Below, piece by piece: positions 41,094 through 50,025 of a stretch of DNA of 61,512 bases. A program made the translations under genes and the position numbers. The stretch is from UBA1858 sp045105615 (GTDB lineage Bacteria > Pseudomonadota > Gammaproteobacteria > UBA4575), in NCBI GenBank assembly GCA_045105615.1, contig JBGCDS010000018.1, positions 1 through 61,512 of the forward strand, read 5' to 3'. The notes beneath the pieces were generated by a model. It ran no database searches, was not told where the DNA came from, and saw only the letters and a program-made list of their open reading frames with translations. Position 1 is the first letter of the stretch, and each line of letters begins with the position of its first letter.

Positions 41094-42701
41094 TTAGCTG
41101 GTTTTGCGGATGTAATCGATTAATGCTTTGGTTGAACAGTCTGCACTGGCTAATTGTTTGTCACTTTGAAGAACGGGAAGAATTTTATTGGTTAAGGTTT
41201 TGCCCAATTCCACGCCCATTTGGTCGAATGAATTGATGTTCCATACTGTGCCTTGTACAAATACTTTATGCTCGTAAAGTGACAGCAGAGCTCCTAAAGT
41301 CGTCGGAGTAAGTGATTCACACATAATCGTATTGCTAGGGCGGTTGCCTGGGAAGGACATGTGTGGAGATAGATTTTTGACCATTTCGCCGGTGATGTTT
41401 TGGCTGTTTAGTAATTCTATTGTTTCCTTTCTCGATCTCCCCATCATCATTGATTGTGATTGAGCAAGCATGTTGGCAAGTAAAATATCGTGGTGATTTC
41501 TATGTGTATGTTCTGCTTTAGAGAACCCTATAAAGTCGCAGGGAACAACGGACGTACCTTGATGTAGTAGTTGGTGAAAGGCGTGTTGTCCATTAGTGCC
41601 TGCCTCTCCGAATATGATAGGGCCGGTATGATAATTTGCGCGTTTTCCATCACGCGTCACACCCTTGCCGTTACTTTCCATGTCTAACTGTTGAAGATAT
41701 TCGGGCAGGCTGCGTAGTCGGTGATCGTAGGGCAGTACGGCATGATGTGGCATATTTAGAAAATTGATATACCAAATACCAAGTAGCCCCATAATGACTG
41801 GTAGGTTTTGTTCTAATGGAGCTGTTTGAAAATGCTTATCCATTGCATATGCACCAGTTAATAAGCTGCGGAAATTTTGCATGCCAATTTGTAATGCTAA
41901 TGGAAAGCCAACCGTGCTCCACAGTGAATAACGTCCGCCAACCCAATCCCACATGTTTAGGATATGGTCAGAGTCTATGCCAAAGGATTTAGCCGCTTCT
42001 GCATTTGAAGTGATGGCAATAAATTGTTTGCGTACCGATCTACGAATACCACTTTTTTCTCTTAACCAGGCTGCTGCTGTTTCTGCGTTAGCAGTCGTCT
42101 CTTGAGTTGAAAAGCTTTTAGAAATAACAACAAATAAAGTGTCTTCAGGAGCAGTGTGCTTTAGTACATCTTCTAATAAATGTGCGTCGACATTGGCAAC
42201 AAAATGAACCTTGATGTCTTTCTGGGTGAAATGACTGAGTGCTTCGCAGGCAAGTTTGGGGCCTAAGTATGATCCTCCAATGCCAATGACAACCACTTCT
42301 TTGATTGGGGTGTCTTTGTAACTTAACCATTGGCCATGATGTAGCTTGTTACATAGACGTTCCATTCTTGCTAATTCAGTATCTACTTCTTTGCTTACGT
42401 GGGTTTCTACTGGGCAGCGTAAGCCTGTATGAAATGCGGAACGTTGTTCGGTGGTATTAACTATTTCGCCGGCGAACATTTTGTCACGCCACTTTTCTAC
42501 TTCTGCTGCTTTAGCAAGGTTGAATAATAAGGATAGCGTCTGTTCGATAATTCGATTCTTTGAAAAATCGACAAGAATTGGGTTTGATTGAATCGAGAAT
42601 TTTTTGAAGCGATTAGGGTCTTCATCAAACAGCTGACGCATTTCTACATCACGCATGACTGATGCGTGGTTAATAAGTTTTTTCCAATGCGGAGCTATCA
42701 T
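41094..42701 (-). CDS. pgi: Glucose-6-phosphate isomerase
   Basis: 535 residues (E. coli 549). Interconverts glucose-6-P and fructose-6-P. Phosphate-binding VIGIGGSYLGPKLA and ISKSFSTQET, the catalytic-Glu block NMESNGKGVT (variant spacing), GTNGQHAFHQLLHQGT with the catalytic His, and a C-terminal Lys in QMGVELGKTL are present. The ATG at 42701 lacks an obvious ribosome site. Possibly cotranscribed with DUF938; the small membrane peptide gene upstream ends in a terminator. Confidence 0.97.
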   Translation of the reverse strand: MIAPHWKKLINHASVMRDVEMRQLFDEDPNRFKKFSIQSNPILVDFSKNRIIEQTLSLLFNLAKAAEVEKWRDKMFAGEIVNTTEQRSAFHTGLRCPVETHVSKEVDTELARMERLCNKLHHGQWLSYKDTPIKEVVVIGIGGSYLGPKLACEALSHFTQKDIKVHFVANVDAHLLEDVLKHTAPEDTLFVVISKSFSTQETTANAETAAAWLREKSGIRRSVRKQFIAITSNAEAAKSFGIDSDHILNMWDWVGGRYSLWSTVGFPLALQIGMQNFRSLLTGAYAMDKHFQTAPLEQNLPVIMGLLGIWYINFLNMPHHAVLPYDHRLRSLPEYLQQLDMESNGKGVTRDGKRANYHTGPIIFGEAGTNGQHAFHQLLHQGTSVVPCDFIGFSKAEHTHRNHHDILLANMLAQSQSMMMGRSRKETIELLNSQNITGEMVKNLSPHMSFPGNRPSNTIMCESLTPTTLGALLSLYEHKVFVQGTVWNINSFDQMGVELGKTLTNKILPVLQSDKQLASADCSTKALIDYIRKTS

Positions 42702-42855
42702 CTGCGGATAATACTAGGATTTAAAAACAATTGAGCACTATGTTTTAGTTATCTTATGCCGTTTATCAGACTAAGGGTGAGAAACAAGTCGCAGTGGATA
42801 TCATATCAAGGATACATTGTTGATGGATGTATTCTCTGGGACAAATGTTGAGCAC

Positions 42856-42887
42856 AAAAAAAGCGGGCTAAAAAGCCCGCTTTTTTT
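42856..42887 (-). terminator. Rho-independent terminator after the 34-aa peptide gene
   Basis: Perfect stem AAAAAAAGCGGGCT / AGCCCGCTTTTTTT around a 4-nt loop. It begins 17 nt after the stop of the small peptide gene, and its GC core repeats that of the 5274-5306 terminator. Confidence 0.93.
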
Positions 42888-42903
42888 GTGAAATGCGTCC
42901 GAA

Positions 42904-43008
42904 CTATCGGTAAATAGTGCCGTTCTTAAGGTGTGAGAATAGGTTTAACTGCGATGCAATATTGATTACAAATGCGAGTACAACACAACCAACTACAAAC
43001 CATGCCAT
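42904..43008 (-). CDS. 34-residue single-span membrane peptide
   Basis: A short gene with everything else a gene needs: AGGAG 7 nt before the ATG, a frame coding MAWFVVGCVVLAFVINIASQ followed by a polar tail LNLFSHLKNGTIYR, stop TAG, and a strong terminator 17 nt on. One transmembrane helix (about 2-20) with a basic C-terminus, so the tail is probably cytoplasmic. A TATACT lies ~40 nt upstream and could be a -10 box. I do not recognise the family. Small membrane peptides of this size often regulate transporters or respiratory complexes; that is only a general possibility here. Confidence 0.75.
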   Translation of the reverse strand: MAWFVVGCVVLAFVINIASQLNLFSHLKNGTIYR

Positions 43009-43070
43009 ATTTATTCTCCTGAAATTTTTGAAAAAATTTTAATCACTTTGTATGCCATAAGTATACACAA

Positions 43071-43916
43071 TTAAGGCATGGGGAAAAGTATGTTGTCTAT
43101 CAAGCGAGTGTCTCCCAGCCAAGCGGCTACTAAAACCACAATATTTTCAGTGTTATTATTGATGGGTTGTAAATTGATCGCATCGCGAATGTTAAAGTAT
43201 TCCACGGTCATTCCGGCTGCTTGTATATTGTTACTTGCTGATAACTCTAAAGATAAAATTTCCGTTACTGAAAACTGTGTTCGTGCCTGTTCTAAATTAA
43301 TATATAAATGTTTAGCAACTGCTCGCTGGTCTGGTGTCAAGTGAGTGTTGCGTGAACTCATGGCGAGTCCATCTGATTCGCGGGCTGTATCACCAGCGAC
43401 GATATCGATGTTGAAGTTCAGGTCATTCACCATGCGACGAATGATTAGCAATTGTTGATAATCCTTGTTGCCGAATATCGCGATATCCGGTGTTAGAAGA
43501 TTAAACAGTTTGCAAACGACAGTGCACACGCCTTCAAAATGTCCTGGGCGATAATAGCCATCAAATTCTTCAGTTAATTCAGGAATATAAATTTTGGGCG
43601 CATATTGTATGCCGCGAGGGTAAATTGATAATGCCTTGGGAGTGAAAACAGCATCTACATTTAGTGCGAGTAACTGTTCAATATCTGATTCTAATGTTCT
43701 TGGATAAGCAGAGAAATCACTTTCTTGATTAAACTGTAGAGGATTAACAAAAATTGACACGACTACACGTTGGCCTAATGATCTGGCGAGCTCGATTAAT
43801 GAAGCGTGGCCTTTGTGTAAGTGGCCCATGGTAGGAACCAAAACAATTTTTTCACCATTAGATTTCCAGAGCCTGATATGTTCTCGAATAGGATGAGATT
43901 CGGAATATACCTTCAT
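43071..43916 (-). CDS. panC: Pantothenate synthetase
   Basis: 281 residues from the ATG at 43916; an upstream in-frame TTG at 43934 would add six residues. Joins pantoate and beta-alanine with ATP. Motifs: LVPTMGHLHKGHASLI (HIGH-like nucleotide site), VSIFVNPLQFN, the YYRPGHFEGVCTVV block, FGNKDYQQLL and SSRNTHLTP. Placed 21 nt after panB in the panB-panC order. Confidence 0.97.
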   Translation of the reverse strand: MKVYSESHPIREHIRLWKSNGEKIVLVPTMGHLHKGHASLIELARSLGQRVVVSIFVNPLQFNQESDFSAYPRTLESDIEQLLALNVDAVFTPKALSIYPRGIQYAPKIYIPELTEEFDGYYRPGHFEGVCTVVCKLFNLLTPDIAIFGNKDYQQLLIIRRMVNDLNFNIDIVAGDTARESDGLAMSSRNTHLTPDQRAVAKHLYINLEQARTQFSVTEILSLELSASNNIQAAGMTVEYFNIRDAINLQPINNNTENIVVLVAAWLGDTRLIDNILFPMP

Positions 43917-43937
43917 AGTGAGAATGCGCTGCAAATG

Positions 43938-44729
43938 TTAAATAGGAAAAGCGCCAGACTTAACTTCTTTGATATAATTAGTGACGGCGTCTTGAATGCT
44001 GCAAGATTGCATGTAATTTTTCACGAAGGGAGGCGTTTTTCCTGGAGTGATGCCAAGAATATCTTGTAGTACTAAGATTTGCCCACTGCAATCTTTGCCA
44101 GCGCCAATACCTATGACTGGAATGCTAACAGTTTTTGTTATTTCTGTGGCCAGCTTTGCTGGGATGCATTCTACTAATAATATGTCTGCGCCGGCTGCTT
44201 CTAATGCAGCACTAGTTAACAATAATTCGTTAGCTGAGTCAGTATCTGTGCCCTGTGCATGATAGCCGCCAAGCTTATGAATATATTGAGGACGCAATCC
44301 AAGGTGTGCACATACTGGGATACCGCAGGCACTAAGTTCTTCAACAATTTCGGTTTGTCTTTGGGTCGCTTCAAGTTTAACCATTTGCGCGCCACCTTCT
44401 TGCATTAGACGAGTTGCGTTATATAGTGCGCTATCAATATTGCTGTAACTCATGAAGGGCATGTCTGATATCACCAGTGAATGTTTTACTGTGCTGGAAA
44501 CGCATTCAGTATGATAAATCATATCATCCATAGTGACAGAGACGGTTGAGGGGTTTCCTTGCACAACCATGCCTAAGGAGTCACCGACTAGGATGATATC
44601 CATGCCTGACTGGTCAAGGAGTTTTGCAAACGCAGCATCATAGGCAGTGAGGCAAGCAATCTTCTCATTGCTGTCGCGCATATTCTGCAATTGATTAATA
44701 GTGATGCCAATAGAATTTTGTGCACTCAT
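43938..44729 (-). CDS. panB: 3-methyl-2-oxobutanoate hydroxymethyltransferase
   Basis: 263 residues. Adds a hydroxymethyl group from methylene-THF to ketoisovalerate, making ketopantoate. Metal-binding LVGDSLGMVVQG, the MVKLEA catalytic Lys-Glu, HLGLRPQ, and the GIGAGKDCSGQILVLQD motifs are present. Gene run: folK-dNK-panB-panC with short gaps. Confidence 0.98.
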   Translation of the reverse strand: MSAQNSIGITINQLQNMRDSNEKIACLTAYDAAFAKLLDQSGMDIILVGDSLGMVVQGNPSTVSVTMDDMIYHTECVSSTVKHSLVISDMPFMSYSNIDSALYNATRLMQEGGAQMVKLEATQRQTEIVEELSACGIPVCAHLGLRPQYIHKLGGYHAQGTDTDSANELLLTSAALEAAGADILLVECIPAKLATEITKTVSIPVIGIGAGKDCSGQILVLQDILGITPGKTPPFVKNYMQSCSIQDAVTNYIKEVKSGAFPI

Positions 44730-44736
44730 AGTTGGA

Positions 44737-45387
44737 CTAGCTTACAAATGAGAGAGGGTTGAAGTAATGACGACCACTCTTAGTGTTGGTGATTTGAGAT
44801 TTTAACTGCTCGTAGTCACGTTCATTGTTAATGAAATCAATATCGCTAGCATTGACAATTAATAATGGAGTGTCGTTATAGTGATAAAAGAAATCTGCAT
44901 AGGCTTCATTGAGTTGTTCTAAATAATTAGATTCAATGAAACGTTCATAGTTGCGCCCACGTTTTCTAATTCGTTCAATTAATGTTGGCACTGGTGCTTG
45001 TAAATACACGACTAAGTCAGGCTTAGGTGCGTCTACAATCATATGTTCATAGACTTGAAGATATAGTTCGTACTCGGTAGGTGTTAGCGTGACCTGGGCA
45101 AACAGTTGGTCTTTTTCAATTAAGTAATCAGCAATTTTAGATTGTGAAAAAATATTGCCTTGACGTAACTCTTGAATTTGTCGAGTGCGTTGCATTAAAA
45201 AGAACAGTTGAGTCGATAGTGCTGCTTCGCGAGGACGCTGATAAAACTGTTCTAGAAATGGATTTTCATCTACCTCTTCTAATACTAATTCGGAGTCGAA
45301 GTCATTTGCTAGGCGACGCGCAAGGCTAGATTTTCCAACACCAATGGGGCCTTCAATAACAACGTAATCTGGTAATGGTGTAGGCAT
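44737..45387 (-). CDS. Deoxynucleoside kinase family protein
   Basis: 216 residues from the ATG at 45387, one base after the folK TAA (TAAAATG), which suggests coupling and gives the usual short N-terminus; an ATG at 45420 would add 11 residues and overlap folK. P-loop IEGPIGVGKSSLA, an EEVDENPFL active-site Glu block, QLFFLMQRTRQI, and the RGRNYE lid fit the dNK/dGK family that phosphorylates deoxynucleosides. Such a gene is common beside folK and panB in gammaproteobacteria. Confidence 0.9.
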   Translation of the reverse strand: MPTPLPDYVVIEGPIGVGKSSLARRLANDFDSELVLEEVDENPFLEQFYQRPREAALSTQLFFLMQRTRQIQELRQGNIFSQSKIADYLIEKDQLFAQVTLTPTEYELYLQVYEHMIVDAPKPDLVVYLQAPVPTLIERIRKRGRNYERFIESNYLEQLNEAYADFFYHYNDTPLLIVNASDIDFINNERDYEQLKSQITNTKSGRHYFNPLSFVS

Positions 45388-45388
45388 T

Positions 45389-45889
45389 TTATATTGATAG
45401 TCTGGTGAGTCCGTTTGCATAGCATCGTGGTTGTATACGATGTATAGCTCCTAGATTTGGAATCATGAGGTTTTTATTCACTTCGTGCAATGGGTAGAGA
45501 ACAAATTCACGTGATTTTACTCCTGGGTGTGGAACGCTAAGCAGTTGATCTTTAATAGTATAATTCCCATATATAAGAATATCTAAATCTAGAATACGCG
45601 GTCCCCAGCGTTCTCCGTCACGGGTTCTGCCATGTTCATTTTCGATTGATTGTAATTTGAGCAGTAACGAGTGTGCATCTAGTCTGGTTTGTAACCAGGC
45701 AGCTGCGTTGACATAGGGAGGTTGGTCAGGTGGGCCCATTGGTCGACTCAAATACAGGCTGGAAAATGAGTGTAATGCTGTTTCGTCAATGAATGCGAGT
45801 TGTTCTATTGCGCTGGCGACTTGTAGAAATGGGTTTTGTAAATTACTGCCAATGCCGATATAAGCATCAGTGATAAATTGATTTCGCAT
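45389..45889 (-). CDS. folK: HPPK, 2-amino-4-hydroxy-6-hydroxymethyldihydropteridine pyrophosphokinase
   Basis: 166 residues. Transfers pyrophosphate to the pterin in folate synthesis. AYIGIGSNLQNP at the N-terminus, SRPMGPPDQPPYVNAA (substrate site), GRTRDGERWGPRILDLDIL (ATP and Mg site with DLDIL) and VPHPGVKSREFVLYPL are diagnostic. Starts 4 nt after pcnB ends. Confidence 0.97.
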   Translation of the reverse strand: MRNQFITDAYIGIGSNLQNPFLQVASAIEQLAFIDETALHSFSSLYLSRPMGPPDQPPYVNAAAWLQTRLDAHSLLLKLQSIENEHGRTRDGERWGPRILDLDILIYGNYTIKDQLLSVPHPGVKSREFVLYPLHEVNKNLMIPNLGAIHRIQPRCYANGLTRLSI

Positions 45890-45893
45890 ATTG

Positions 45894-47177
45894 TTATTGT
45901 TTGGTTTTTCGTTTGCGTGGTTTGTTATTGTTTTGATCTACCATTTTGCGTTGTTCCTGCTCTGACAGAGTTTGTATTTTGGTCCACCAGATGCAATCTT
46001 CTTCGTCTAACTCTCCACTGCGAGCACGAAGGCACATGAAGTCATATGCTGCGCGAAAACGTGGATGTGACATTAGCTGTAATGACTTGCGGCCATGCTT
46101 CTTTTGAAAGCGATTTTGTAATTTCCAGATTTCACAAATAGTTACTGAGAATCTTTTTGGGATTGAAGTAATAGTTGTTTGATCTAAGACGGTTCTCCGT
46201 CCGGAGGACCATGAGCCTTCTGAATAGGGGATGCCTTTTTGGTTGCTTTGTTCTAATAATCGCAAGTAGGGCCGCCACAATAAAATTGCGAATATAAAGG
46301 CGGGGTTAACGGATTTACCACTTCTTATTCGTGTGTCTGTATTTTCTAATGCATTATGTATGAGTAAGCTGAATGACTCATCATAATTTAAGGCTTTTTG
46401 TGTGATTGGAAAGAGCACTGCTAATAAATCGAAGTTATCTAGTTCTTGAAAGCAACGCATAGCGTAGCCACTATGAAAAAGCTTAATGACTTCATCAAAT
46501 AACCTCGCCGGAGGAATCTCAGAGAGCAGTGGTCCCATCGATTTAATTGGGCTTTGCGTTTTATCTTCTATGGTTAAATCTAGTTTTGCGCGAAAGCGAA
46601 GTGCTCTTAACATGCGCACTGGATCTTCTCGGTAACGGGTTTCAGGGTTACCAATCATGCAAATTTTTCGTGCTTTTAAATCCTGATAGCCATTGCAGTA
46701 ATCAAGCACTTCAGATTTTTCAATATCGTAGTAGAGCGCATTGATAGTAAAGTCGCGGCGTATTGCATCTTCTTCGATAGTGCCAAATGTATTATCACGA
46801 AGAATTCGGCCATTAGCGCCCGCATTAGAAGATTGATTGTTAACTTGGCTTGCTTGTGCGCGAAAGGTGGAGACTTCTATATTATTGCGGTGGAAGTACA
46901 CATGAACTATGCGAAAACGTCTACCGATTAAGCGGCTATTATCGAAGTGTTCACAAATCTGTTCAGGATGTGCGTTAGTGGCGATATCAAAGTCTTTAGG
47001 TTCAATGCCAAGCACTAAGTCACGCACGCAGCCGCCGACTAGGTAGGCTTCATAGCCTGCTTTTAATAGGGTTTCGACAATGTATTGTGCTTTCTCGCAT
47101 ATCTTGCTTTCGTCAATGCGATGTTCACTAGCCGGAATTCTATTGAGAGTGTGATGATTGTTATTAGTATTTTCCAC
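45894..47177 (-). CDS. pcnB: Poly(A) polymerase I
   Basis: 427 residues (E. coli 465). Adds poly(A) tails that promote RNA decay. The nucleotidyltransferase core is shown by YLVGGCVRDLVLGIEPKDFD and the DFTINALYYD strand, with RRFRIVHVYF specific to PcnB rather than CCA-adding enzymes; a C-terminal domain ends in an Arg/Lys-rich tail (NNKPRKRKTKQ). First gene of the pcnB-folK-dNK-panB-panC run. Confidence 0.96.
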   Translation of the reverse strand: MENTNNNHHTLNRIPASEHRIDESKICEKAQYIVETLLKAGYEAYLVGGCVRDLVLGIEPKDFDIATNAHPEQICEHFDNSRLIGRRFRIVHVYFHRNNIEVSTFRAQASQVNNQSSNAGANGRILRDNTFGTIEEDAIRRDFTINALYYDIEKSEVLDYCNGYQDLKARKICMIGNPETRYREDPVRMLRALRFRAKLDLTIEDKTQSPIKSMGPLLSEIPPARLFDEVIKLFHSGYAMRCFQELDNFDLLAVLFPITQKALNYDESFSLLIHNALENTDTRIRSGKSVNPAFIFAILLWRPYLRLLEQSNQKGIPYSEGSWSSGRRTVLDQTTITSIPKRFSVTICEIWKLQNRFQKKHGRKSLQLMSHPRFRAAYDFMCLRARSGELDEEDCIWWTKIQTLSEQEQRKMVDQNNNKPRKRKTKQ

Positions 47178-47212
47178 TGGCTAATTATAGAGGGATCTAA
47201 CACTAGTATGGA

Positions 47213-47243
47213 AAAAAAAGGCGGCTATAAAGCCGCCTTTTTA
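47213..47243 (-). terminator. Rho-independent terminator after amt
   Basis: AAAAAAGGCGGCT / AGCCGCCTTTTT stem with a short ATAA loop, T-run on both strands; 17 nt after the amt stop and just upstream of pcnB. Confidence 0.93.
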
Positions 47244-47259
47244 AACTATTTGCAGGAAT

Positions 47260-48549
47260 TTAAAGGTTGTAACCTTTTTCTTCATGCTGAGTGATGTCAA
47301 GACCGTTGCGTTCTTGCTCATCAGTAACGCGTAGACCACAAATAAGGCCTGTTACTTTTAGAATAATGTAGCTTGCAATCGCAGTCCACACGATAACAGC
47401 TGCTACTGCTATGACTTGAACACCAAATTGGTCAGCTATGCTAACGCCTTCAGCTAAGCCAGCACCGCCAAATTGTGATGCGACAAATATTCCGGCAAGT
47501 AATGTTCCAATAATTCCACCGACACCATGGACAGGGAATACATCAAGTGAATCATCAATATGTAGCGCGCGTTTCATGAAGTTGGTGGCTGCAAAACATA
47601 CAGCACCTGCTGTTAAACCAATCACGATGGCACCCATTGGGCCAACAAATCCAGAGGCTGGAGTGATGCTGCCAAGGCCTGCAACCATACCCGTCACAAT
47701 ACCTAAAACACTCGGTTTACCATATTTGATCCACTCGATTGTCATCCAGGTAAGAGAAGCAATAGCTGCACTAATATGAGTAACAAGAATAGCCATGCCA
47801 GCATCACCATTGGCTGCTAAGGCGCTACCGCCATTGAAGCCAAACCAACCTACCCATAACATGCCAGCGCCAGTAACGGTCATGGTCATATTGTGAGGAG
47901 GTAATGGAGTGCTTGGGAAGCCGCTGCGTTTGCCTAATACGATGGCGGCTACCAATGCGCCAACACCGGCAGTAATGTGAACAACTAGTCCGCCTGCAAA
48001 ATCTAAAGCACCTTTGTCACCTAACCAGCCGCCACCCCATACCCAATGACACACAGGGAAGTAGACAACGATCATCCATAACACGGTGAACCAAATCATG
48101 GCTGAGAATTTCATTCTTTCCGCAAAACCACCGATGACAAGTGCCGGTGTAATAATTGCGAAAGTCATTTGAAACATAACGAATACAGATTCAGGAATGT
48201 TGCCTGACATGCTGTCACGTGTGACGCCAGATAAGAGTAGGTTATCAAATCCACCAATCCATTGGTTTAAAGAGCCATGTGTGCCAAAACTCATGCTGTA
48301 GCCCAATATGAGCCACATAACAGATGCAACACAGGTAATCGTAAAGCATTGCATAAGCACTGATAGCACGTTTTTGTTACGTACAAGCCCTGCATAGAAT
48401 AACGATAGCCCTGGGATAGTCATGAACAGCACTAGTGCTGTTGAAGTTAAAATCCAAGAGGTATCGGCCCCATTTAAATCATCTGCACTAGCAAGTGCAG
48501 GAAGTAGCATTAGTAGCAGTATGCTGAGTAGTATATTTTTATTATTCAT
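47260..48549 (-). CDS. amt: Ammonium transporter
   Basis: 429 residues. A signal-like N-terminus (to ~22, LASADD) followed by 11 predicted membrane helices. The pore twin histidines appear in VVHITAGVGAL and HGVGGIIGTLL; GLSLFYAGLVR and the DVFPVHGVGG block are Amt signatures. Conducts ammonium and is blocked by the PII protein encoded 13 nt upstream. Transcribed as glnK-amt, ending at a terminator. Confidence 0.97.
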   Translation of the reverse strand: MNNKNILLSILLLMLLPALASADDLNGADTSWILTSTALVLFMTIPGLSLFYAGLVRNKNVLSVLMQCFTITCVASVMWLILGYSMSFGTHGSLNQWIGGFDNLLLSGVTRDSMSGNIPESVFVMFQMTFAIITPALVIGGFAERMKFSAMIWFTVLWMIVVYFPVCHWVWGGGWLGDKGALDFAGGLVVHITAGVGALVAAIVLGKRSGFPSTPLPPHNMTMTVTGAGMLWVGWFGFNGGSALAANGDAGMAILVTHISAAIASLTWMTIEWIKYGKPSVLGIVTGMVAGLGSITPASGFVGPMGAIVIGLTAGAVCFAATNFMKRALHIDDSLDVFPVHGVGGIIGTLLAGIFVASQFGGAGLAEGVSIADQFGVQVIAVAAVIVWTAIASYIILKVTGLICGLRVTDEQERNGLDITQHEEKGYNL

Positions 48550-48562
48550 GCTCTCCCTCTCC

Positions 48563-48901
48563 TTAGAGTGCTTCTTGTCCGGTTTCTCCGGTTCTTATTC
48601 GAATCGCTTGTTCTAAATTAGTGATAAAGATTTTTCCATCACCAATTTTCCCGGTATTTGCTGTACGCGTAATTACCTCAATGACATCATCAACACGCTG
48701 TGCCGGAATAGCGATCTCAATTTTTAACTTAGGTAAAAAATCAATTACGTATTCTGCTCCGCGATAGAGTTCGGTATGCCCTTTCTGGCGACCAAAACCC
48801 TTTACTTCCGTCACTGTTAGGCCTTGAATGCCCTGCTCAGTAAGTGCTTCACGTACATCGTCTAATTTGAATGGCTTAATGATAGCGGTGACTAGCTTCA
48901 T
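48563..48901 (-). CDS. glnK: P-II nitrogen regulatory protein
   Basis: 112 residues from the ATG at 48901, which has AAGGAG nine nt upstream; the frame extends 20 codons beyond that but without a site. PII trimer sensing 2-oxoglutarate and ATP/ADP. T-loop Tyr51 (RGAEYVIDF) available for uridylylation; ATP-binding KIGDGKIFI and TGETGQEAL are intact. Named glnK for its operon with amt, where it gates the channel; by sequence alone glnB is possible. Confidence 0.95.
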   Translation of the reverse strand: MKLVTAIIKPFKLDDVREALTEQGIQGLTVTEVKGFGRQKGHTELYRGAEYVIDFLPKLKIEIAIPAQRVDDVIEVITRTANTGKIGDGKIFITNLEQAIRIRTGETGQEAL

Positions 48902-48943
48902 TGTTATTATCTCCTTAGTTTCGTGCGCTAGAAAAGAGCAGTA

Positions 48944-48967
48944 TGCCACTGAATAATGCAAGTGGCA
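48944..48967. promoter_or_regulatory. Inverted repeat upstream of glnK
   Basis: TGCCACT (48944-48950) and AGTGGCA (48961-48967), perfect 7-bp arms with a 10-nt spacer, 43-66 nt before the glnK start. It resembles neither the NtrC site nor a correctly spaced sigma54 promoter (the GG and GC are 8, not 10, nt apart). Candidate operator for the glnK-amt unit. Confidence 0.45.
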
Positions 48968-49030
48968 CCAATTAATGGCGCACGAAAGTTAATTGCACGG
49001 TTATAGTGCGTTCATGTTGTTAGATTTGAT

Positions 49031-50017
49031 TTACTCTGGGCGACGTGCAGAAAAAATTGCACGTGTCGGAGCGGGGTGACCTTCAATTGTTTTGCCATGG
49101 TCGTTAGGGTTAAGAAAATTAATTAAAGAATAATTTTGCATCCATTGTGTTGCACGCTGTTCTTCAGCTTGCGTTGTTTGAATATTGTGCAATTGAATAT
49201 TGTCATAGCCACTCTGGTGTAACCAGGATTTTACTAATGACGGGCTGGGGACGCTCCAGACATTGCGCATGCCGGCATACCGATCTTGCGGAATTAATTG
49301 TGTACTTTGTTCAACATCAATCACTAATGTTTCGATTAATGCTCTGCCACCAACCCGTGTGTGTTTTAGCAGGCGTTTGAGGTGTTTAAGTGGATCGCGT
49401 CGATGGTATAAAACACCCATGGAAAATACATAATCAAATTGATTTATTTGTGTCGGCAATTCTTCAAACGGGATAGGTAGCAGGTGAGCATTAATATTTC
49501 TATCAAGGCATTGAATGAGCCCGTAGTATTGCGCTAAAAATACTAATGTTGGATCTACGCCAATGACATTTTTAGCTCCATCACCGAGCATGCGTAACAT
49601 GTAGTAACCATTTCCGCAGCCTACATCTAGAATTGTTTTGTCTTTGAGTGAAGGCAAATAATTTTGTATGCGTTTCCATTTTTTATCGCAACGCCATTCG
49701 GTATCTATATGTGTGCCAAAAAAATTAAATGGACCTTTGCGCCATGGGTGAAGTGCATTTAACGACTCTAATATAGTTTCATGTTGCTGGTCGGTAAGAT
49801 CGTTATAATTTCCTATCTCTATAATAGGAGAGTCAAATTTGTAATGAGTGCTGTTAGCAATGGCTAGTTGATTAACAGCGGATTGCCATTTAGGGAAGTG
49901 TCCATGTGATGGCTTGAGGAAAGCTGATTGTAATGTTTTCTCAAGTAAGAACTTCCAATTTGAATGATTAGAAAGAGTGGTTGACTCATATAAATGAGCG
50001 TAGCGTTCAAGATTCAT
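49031..50017 (-). CDS. cmoB: tRNA U34 carboxymethyltransferase
   Basis: 328 residues (E. coli 323). Transfers the carboxymethyl group of carboxy-SAM to 5-hydroxyuridine 34 of tRNA, giving cmo5U. The Trp-rich NALHPWRKGPFNFFGTHIDTEW is highly characteristic, followed by SAM site ILDVGCGNGYYMLRM and the VFSMGVLYHRRDPLKHL block. It follows cmoA by 8 nt; the two enzymes act in sequence. Confidence 0.98.
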   Translation of the reverse strand: MNLERYAHLYESTTLSNHSNWKFLLEKTLQSAFLKPSHGHFPKWQSAVNQLAIANSTHYKFDSPIIEIGNYNDLTDQQHETILESLNALHPWRKGPFNFFGTHIDTEWRCDKKWKRIQNYLPSLKDKTILDVGCGNGYYMLRMLGDGAKNVIGVDPTLVFLAQYYGLIQCLDRNINAHLLPIPFEELPTQINQFDYVFSMGVLYHRRDPLKHLKRLLKHTRVGGRALIETLVIDVEQSTQLIPQDRYAGMRNVWSVPSPSLVKSWLHQSGYDNIQLHNIQTTQAEEQRATQWMQNYSLINFLNPNDHGKTIEGHPAPTRAIFSARRPE

Positions 50018-50025
50018 TAGATGAA

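Noticed and set aside
48931..48980. Sigma54 promoter for glnK (TTGG...TTGC).
   Set aside because: GG and GC are 8 nt apart instead of 10; kept only as an inverted repeat.
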